Of a stretch of 35,774 nt of DNA, positions 31,420 through 35,774 are shown one piece after another; the first letter of the stretch is position 1, and every line of letters starts with the position of its first letter. The stretch comes from JBPOHE01 sp052035915. Lineage in GTDB: Bacteria > Pseudomonadota > Gammaproteobacteria > Chromatiales > Chromatiaceae. The DNA is taken from NCBI GenBank assembly GCA_052035915.1, contig JBPOHE010000098.1, positions 1 to 35,774 on the forward strand, read 5' to 3'. The notes beneath the pieces were generated by a model. It did no database searches. It had not been told where the DNA came from and saw only the letters and a list, made by a program, of their open reading frames with translations. Made by a program: the position numbers and the translations under genes.

Positions 31420-32867
31420 GGCGACTTCTCCGCCGCCGGGAAGGGAAAGGTCCCAAGGATCGGGTAAGGGCGATTGGGTTCCCTGAGCCAGGCATGCTGG
31501 TCATCTTTACCGAGTTGGGCGCTGAGGATCTCCTCCGCCGCCGTCCCGGCCAGGGCGCGGACCTGGGGCAGGAATTGCCCATAAAACTTACTACCGACCA
31601 GATACATACCCTCCCACCAGGTATGGTTGGGGCTGGCCATGGCCGCCCCGTGACGGGCCCGGGCGCCTTCGTCATGCCAGAGTTCCCAGTAGGTAAACTC
31701 GATCGGCTCGTCGAAGGGCGTCGGGGTGAGGAGTTTGCGGCTGTAGAGTTCCGCCATGATCCCCCGGGCCGGTTTGGCGAACTTGTCGTTGAAGAGTTCG
31801 ACCAAGGAGTCGAACTGGCTCATGAAGGCATTGGCGAAACCTTTGCCGTGACATTCGAGACAGACCAGGGTCATGGCCTGGCGTCGGCGTTCCGGGGTCG
31901 CCACCTGATTGACCTGGCCCATACTACCGTCGGTCTTGGCGAGTTCGCTCTCCCGCCGGGGCGGCGGCACGGACTCGGGAAGTTCCCGTTTGTCCCCGCC
32001 CTGGAACACCACCAGATGTTCTTTCTCCGAGACCGGACTGTTCAGCTTCCAGGCGTTACGCATGCCCACATCATGGGTGGAGGGCAGCTTGCCCGCGGCG
32101 CCCATGTGGCAGGTGGCGCAGGTAGGGGCGGCGGTATAGTCCTTGCCGGCCACCCACTGGGCACTCTCCAGATTCATCTCGGCGCGCTGGGCCGCAAAGG
32201 CCATGCCGTGCTTGGAGGCCTCGAAGATGTCCTTATCGGGGGAATCCGGTCCCGAATGGCAACGCACACAGGCCTCGGGTTCCCTGGCCTGGGCCCTGGA
32301 GAACCGGTGGCGGCCGTGGCAGGAAGAACAGGACCCCTTGGAGCCATCCGGATTGACCCGCCCGATGCCCGAGTTCGGCCAAGTGGCGACATCGAGCGTG
32401 CCATCCCCCCGCACCTGAACGCGGGAACCATGGCATTGGGCGCACCCCGTGGCCAACACCGCCGGGCCGGTGAGGTTCTGGACAAAGGCCGGCAGACGAT
32501 CCTCGATCAAGGCCACCGCCTCGGCATGGACACTCCCTTGCTGCTGCTCCTGTTCAACTTTATGGCAGCGACCGCAATCCCGCGGCGAGACGATGGTGGC
32601 GATCACCTCGCCTTCGTGCTCCCGGGCATCGACCTCACCCGCTTCGGCCCGATGACAGTCCATGCAATTCACGCCGGCCTTGGAATGGGCGCTCTGTTGC
32701 CACTGGGCCGTCAGACCGGCGGAGGCCTTTTGATGACAACTGACGCATTTCTCTCCCGCTGGATGTCCCCAGGTACCCGGATCCACCTCGACCTTGGCGG
32801 CCGTGAGGTCGGTGGAAAAAAGAGGAATGAAAACAGAGACCAGGAATAGGCGAACAAGGTACGACAA
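31416..32867 (-). CDS. Octaheme cytochrome c, hydroxylamine oxidoreductase-like (HAO family)
   Basis: About 483 residues with a signal peptide (LVRLFLVSVFIPLFSTDLTA). It has eight CXXCH motifs: CVSCH, CMDCH, CGRCH, CAQCH, CSSCH, CVRCH, CATCH and CLECH. The spacing, the GHPAGEKCVSCHQ opening and the late helical region with FTYWELWHDEGARARHGAAM and WWEGMY fit the octahaem HAO/nitrite-reductase-like family. HAO oxidises hydroxylamine; epsilon-type HAOs without the cross-linking Tyr can reduce nitrite. I cannot settle the Tyr by eye. The start is uncertain: TTG 32867 follows GGGGGG, and the frame is open to 32933. Paired with the NapC-type gene. Confidence 0.88.
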   Translation of the reverse strand: MSYLVRLFLVSVFIPLFSTDLTAAKVEVDPGTWGHPAGEKCVSCHQKASAGLTAQWQQSAHSKAGVNCMDCHRAEAGEVDAREHEGEVIATIVSPRDCGRCHKVEQEQQQGSVHAEAVALIEDRLPAFVQNLTGPAVLATGCAQCHGSRVQVRGDGTLDVATWPNSGIGRVNPDGSKGSCSSCHGRHRFSRAQAREPEACVRCHSGPDSPDKDIFEASKHGMAFAAQRAEMNLESAQWVAGKDYTAAPTCATCHMGAAGKLPSTHDVGMRNAWKLNSPVSEKEHLVVFQGGDKRELPESVPPPRRESELAKTDGSMGQVNQVATPERRRQAMTLVCLECHGKGFANAFMSQFDSLVELFNDKFAKPARGIMAELYSRKLLTPTPFDEPIEFTYWELWHDEGARARHGAAMASPNHTWWEGMYLVGSKFYGQFLPQVRALAGTAAEEILSAQLGKDDQHAWLREPNRPYPILGTFPFPAAEKSP

Positions 32868-33386
32868 GGTGACAACCCCCCAATCTGTTCGTAAATGCCT
32901 GAAGATGGATGGCACTGAAAGGTGCCCGTTCAACGCTGTTGCCCCGGGTAAGGGGCCGGTTATAAAAAGAATCAGGGCTGAACCGAGCGGATTATAAGTG
33001 GATACCGGGTCATGGCAATGGCCCGGGGAGAGTCTTCAGGCACTAGCCACCGGCATCTGGACAGCTGGACAGCCGTCGAATAACCGCTCCGACAAAGAGC
33101 CCTCTCTCACTCTGTTGGCGGATGCTGTCGGTTCCTCCCGGGTTTTCCTTGATCAACAGGCAAGGGCTGGCCGTCTACTTCCGGCGTTTCCGGGGCGAGG
33201 TGATTTGGTCTGATTCTTTGTTCTCTTTTAAGCAACAATAGTCGTTATTTTGACGTATTGTTCTCGAAATAAGAACGAAAAAGGGCCTTTTCCCGCCCAT
33301 GCCCGGAACCACCGAGCGCGAATACCAATGCCTCTTGCGGTGGTTCTCTCAGCGGCGGATGCGGGGCTGGCGTCCGCACCCGTACT
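32868..33386. other. Gene-free stretch with repeat G
   Basis: Between the HAO-like gene (5' side) and ccoS (3' side). A TATAAT at about 32992-32997 on the minus strand may belong to the HAO operon promoter. Repeat G is at 33188-33308; its conserved right flank reaches the ccoS stop. No gene is seen. Confidence 0.5.
33188..33308. repeat. 121-bp palindromic element, copy G
   Basis: Ends TTCCGGGGC (33188-33196) and GCCCGGAA (33301-33308). Hairpins at 33220-33236 (right arm AGCAAC-type mismatch) and GTTCTCGAAATAAGAAC at 33260-33276, starts 40 bp apart. The right flank shares GAGCGCGAATA and CTCTCAGCGGC with copy C. Confidence 0.83.
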
Positions 33387-33614
33387 TTAGCAGGTCGGGG
33401 ACTCAGGCTGGTTCGGTGCTTGATCCGAGGGTTTGTCCGGCGCACTGGAACCCGGTTTGGGCTTCGAGGGTGGATCCTCTTCATCCATAAGGATCCGCTG
33501 CCCATCACCTTCCAGATCATCGAACTGACCGCTCCGGGCGGCCCAGAACAACACCACCACGGCGATCAGGCCGACCAACAAAACCCCGGGGATAAGGCCA
33601 TAGATGACTTCCAT
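33387..33614 (-). CDS. ccoS: cbb3-type oxidase assembly protein CcoS
   Basis: The 75-residue product has one membrane helix (LIPGVLLVGLIAVVVLFWAA) followed by SGQFDDLEGDGQRILMDEE, the CcoS signature. A Pro/Ser/Lys-rich tail is longer than in many homologues. CcoS is required for cofactor insertion in cbb3 cytochrome c oxidase. It lies 15 bp after ccoI, as is typical of ccoGHIS clusters. Confidence 0.93.
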   Translation of the reverse strand: MEVIYGLIPGVLLVGLIAVVVLFWAARSGQFDDLEGDGQRILMDEEDPPSKPKPGSSAPDKPSDQAPNQPESPTC

Positions 33615-33629
33615 GGTTCAGCGCTCCTG

Positions 33630-35774
33630 TCAGGCGACCTTGGCCGGGGCCTTGGTCCCGCCTGGGGGGAATGACTTGGCGATACGCGCGGCATTACTGA
33701 TGACCAACAAGGAGCTGATGGGCATGGAAACCGCCGCCACCAGGGGGGTGATGAACGCCGACATGGCCAGGGGGATCATGATGACATTGTAAATCACCGA
33801 GATGGCGATGTTCTGTCTGATGGTGCGCAGGGTGCGCCGGGAGAGCCGGACCACTTGTGCCACCCCCTGGAGTTCGCTGCGCATCAACACGATATCGGCG
33901 CTGGCAATAGAGACGTCGGTCCCCGAGCCCATGGCGATACCCACATCCGCCTGCACCAAAGCCGGCGCGTCGTTGATCCCATCGCCCACCATGGCGACCT
34001 GATGACCATCCCGCTGGAGTTCCGCCACCACTCGATGTTTATCTGCCGGCAGGACCTCGGCGACCACCTCCAGGCCGCCGAGTCGTTCGGCAAGGCTCTG
34101 GGCCGTGTGGCGACGATCGCCGCTGAGGAGCGTCAAGCGCATACCCTGGTCACGCAGAGCGGCGATCAAGGCCGGCGCCTCGGGTCGGAGGCGGTCCTCC
34201 ACGCCCAAGAGGGCGAATTCTTGGCCGTCGACGGCATAGTGGATCACCCCCAGGCCGCGGTTTTCCATCTCCGCCACGCCCCTTTCCCAGTCCGCCAAGG
34301 GGGCCACTCCATGCTGCTCCAGCCAGGCCCTGGTACCAGCCAGCACCAAGCGGCCGCCGATCTCGGCGCTGATACCGGAACCGGGTTGAATCCGCACCGC
34401 CCCCGCTGTCAATTCAGTCGAAGTAATACCGAGAGCTACCCCGGCCTCCAGGATGGCGCCGGCCACGGGATGCTCGGAGTAACGCTCCATCGCGGTCAGC
34501 TGACGCAGGAGATCGAGGATCTCTGGGCTCGGCGGCGAGTCGGCGCCCCGCGACCAGCGAACTGTTGAGGTCCGTATCTCGACCAGCGATATCCGCCCCT
34601 CGGTCAGGGTGCCGGTTTTATCGAAGAGAAAATGGCGAATCCCCGACAGGGTTTCCAACACCGCACCATTCTTGATCAGGAGGCCATGGCGGGCCCCTAT
34701 CCCAGCGGCGACGGCGATGGACATGGGGGTGGCCATGCCGAAGGCGCAGGGGCAGGTGATGATGAGGACCGAGGTTCCCGCCATCAGCGCCAGCTCCAGC
34801 CCTCTGTCCCACCACCAGAGAAAGGTGAGCGCCCCCAGCACCAGGGTAATGGCGACGAACCAGGGCACGATACGGTCAGCCGTACATTGGATAGGGGCCT
34901 TGCTGGCCTGGGCCTCCTCGACCAATTGGATGATCCGTCCCAGGGTGGTGTTTCTCAGCACCCCGGTCACCCGGATGTTGAGGACCCCGACCCCATTCAC
35001 CGTCCCGGCCGATACCCGATCCCCGGCTTTTTTGGCCACGGGGGTGGATTCCCCCGTCAACATGGCCTCATCGACCTCGCTCTCGCCCGAATCCAGGGTG
35101 CCATCCACCGGGATCTTCTCACCCGGTTTGACCAGTACCGCTTCCCCCGGACGGACGGAGCGAACAGGCAGGGTTTTTTCTTCACCATCCCGCCAGACCC
35201 TCGCCACCTTGGGTTGCAGATCCAACAACCTCTGGGTGGCGGCCACCGCCCGGCGTTTGGAAATGGCTTCGAGATAGCGGCCCACCAGGATGACGAAGAG
35301 AAAGTTGACGACGGTATCGTAATAGACCTCGCCGATGCGGGAGCCGCTGATGGTGATGTAGAGCGAGTAGAAATAGGTCACGCTGACCCCGATGGCAATG
35401 GGAAGGTCCATGCCGAGATGTCCTGCACGCATCCCGGTCCAGGCGCCCCTATAAAAAGGGAAACCGGCATAGACCAGGGTCGGCGTGGCCAGGGCGAAAC
35501 CGACCCAGTGGAAGAGGCCGCGGAACTCTCCCTGATCGGCGCCGCTATAGAGGGCGATGGATACCCACATCAGGTTCATCATGGCAAAGCCGGCGAAGGC
35601 CAGGCGATAGAGGATGAATCGGTTCTGCCGTTGGAGAGATCCCTCGGCCACCTCGGGGTCGTAAGGTACCGCTGCGTAACCGATGGCCCCGAGACGCCGC
35701 AGGATGGCGGAAAGTTTGGTGTGGGCATTGTCCCAGCGCAGATGCAACTGCCGACCGGCGAGGTTGACCCGGGC
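33630..35774 (-). CDS. ccoI: Copper-transporting P1B-type ATPase CcoI (FixI), 5' end beyond the window
   Basis: About 714 residues are visible, open at the window edge; the N-terminal metal-binding domain is mostly outside. P-type ATPase motifs are complete: LTGESTPVAKKAGD (actuator), ITCPCAFGMATP (metal-site CPC), FDKTGTLTEG (phosphorylated Asp), and VGDGINDAPALVQADVGIAM (hinge). CPC plus the adjacent ccoS identify CcoI/FixI, which delivers copper for cbb3 oxidase biogenesis. The catalytic oxidase genes are presumably upstream, outside the window. Confidence 0.93.
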   Translation of the reverse strand, partial: ARVNLAGRQLHLRWDNAHTKLSAILRRLGAIGYAAVPYDPEVAEGSLQRQNRFILYRLAFAGFAMMNLMWVSIALYSGADQGEFRGLFHWVGFALATPTLVYAGFPFYRGAWTGMRAGHLGMDLPIAIGVSVTYFYSLYITISGSRIGEVYYDTVVNFLFVILVGRYLEAISKRRAVAATQRLLDLQPKVARVWRDGEEKTLPVRSVRPGEAVLVKPGEKIPVDGTLDSGESEVDEAMLTGESTPVAKKAGDRVSAGTVNGVGVLNIRVTGVLRNTTLGRIIQLVEEAQASKAPIQCTADRIVPWFVAITLVLGALTFLWWWDRGLELALMAGTSVLIITCPCAFGMATPMSIAVAAGIGARHGLLIKNGAVLETLSGIRHFLFDKTGTLTEGRISLVEIRTSTVRWSRGADSPPSPEILDLLRQLTAMERYSEHPVAGAILEAGVALGITSTELTAGAVRIQPGSGISAEIGGRLVLAGTRAWLEQHGVAPLADWERGVAEMENRGLGVIHYAVDGQEFALLGVEDRLRPEAPALIAALRDQGMRLTLLSGDRRHTAQSLAERLGGLEVVAEVLPADKHRVVAELQRDGHQVAMVGDGINDAPALVQADVGIAMGSGTDVSIASADIVLMRSELQGVAQVVRLSRRTLRTIRQNIAISVIYNVIMIPLAMSAFITPLVAAVSMPISSLLVISNAARIAKSFPPGGTKAPAKVA

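Noticed and set aside
32998..33213. A 71-codon plus-strand frame upstream of repeat G
   Set aside because: No recognisable motif, and it ends in the repeat; not separable from chance.
329..33308. CRISPR array
   Set aside because: The repeats are scattered over 33 kb, are palindromic elements and are not regularly spaced; no cas genes are present.

Overview
The window is a high-GC gammaproteobacterial chromosome segment with an ordinary core-gene backbone interrupted by accessory DNA. The core genes (erpA, ssb, uvrA, rmlBACD, ccoS/ccoI, PerM- and TerC-type membrane proteins) and the many palindromic repeats suggest Chromatiales (purple sulfur or related sulfur-oxidising bacteria). That placement is an inference from gene content and repeat style, not a search result.

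Layout. 1-5.0 kb: end of a VWA-domain gene, an unknown exported protein, a PerM/AI-2E family permease, erpA with a clear promoter and terminator, a six-hairpin-glycosidase-like hypothetical and a small one-TM protein. 5.4-8.35 kb: a chromate-resistance operon (chrB with an apparent CTG start, chrA, and a stand-alone ChrB C-terminal domain protein) behind a promoter covered by a 36-bp inverted repeat. 8.56-9.87 kb: a double-FHA protein and a DOMON-like protein. 9.87-12.7 kb: what I read as a decayed integron. Three cassettes on the minus strand end in attC-like sites, and a divergent integrase N-terminal remnant follows. It is bounded by two BIME-like repeats, the second abutting a 3' fragment of prfB. 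13.1-16.8 kb: a 1011-residue exported protein with three LamG-like domains, and an RlpA-like protein. 16.8-19.3 kb: a TerC/Alx-type protein, an unknown 147-residue protein and a His/Gly-rich periplasmic protein. 19.7-25.1 kb (minus): MFS (YajR-like), ssb, rmlB, rmlA, rmlC, rmlD, divergent from uvrA. 28.1-30.8 kb: a GT2 / LAB_N / GT39-type glycolipid-modification trio. 30.8-32.9 kb (minus): octaheme HAO-like cytochrome c plus a NapC/NirT-type tetraheme quinol dehydrogenase. 33.4 kb to the end (minus): ccoS and the 3' part of ccoI for cbb3 oxidase assembly.

The most unusual structure is a family of seven dispersed intergenic elements, each 120-122 bp long. They have GC-rich terminal inverted repeats (TTCCGGGC...GCCCGGAA) around two 17-bp hairpins of form GTTCT-N7-AGAAC whose starts are 40-41 bp apart in every copy. 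Two other palindromic repeat families are present: a BIME-like pair of palindromes (three copies) and a TTAGGCGATT-ended element. Two copies of the latter provide the stop codons of the minus-strand genes they abut (rmlD and the prfB fragment).

How genes work together: ChrB senses chromate and ChrA exports it. RmlABCD make dTDP-L-rhamnose for surface polysaccharide. The GT2/LAB_N/GT39 set probably decorates a cell-envelope glycolipid. NapC-type and HAO-like cytochromes form a quinol-linked nitrogen-oxide or hydroxylamine redox module. CcoI and CcoS serve cbb3 oxidase copper loading and maturation. All functional assignments rest on motif recognition by eye.
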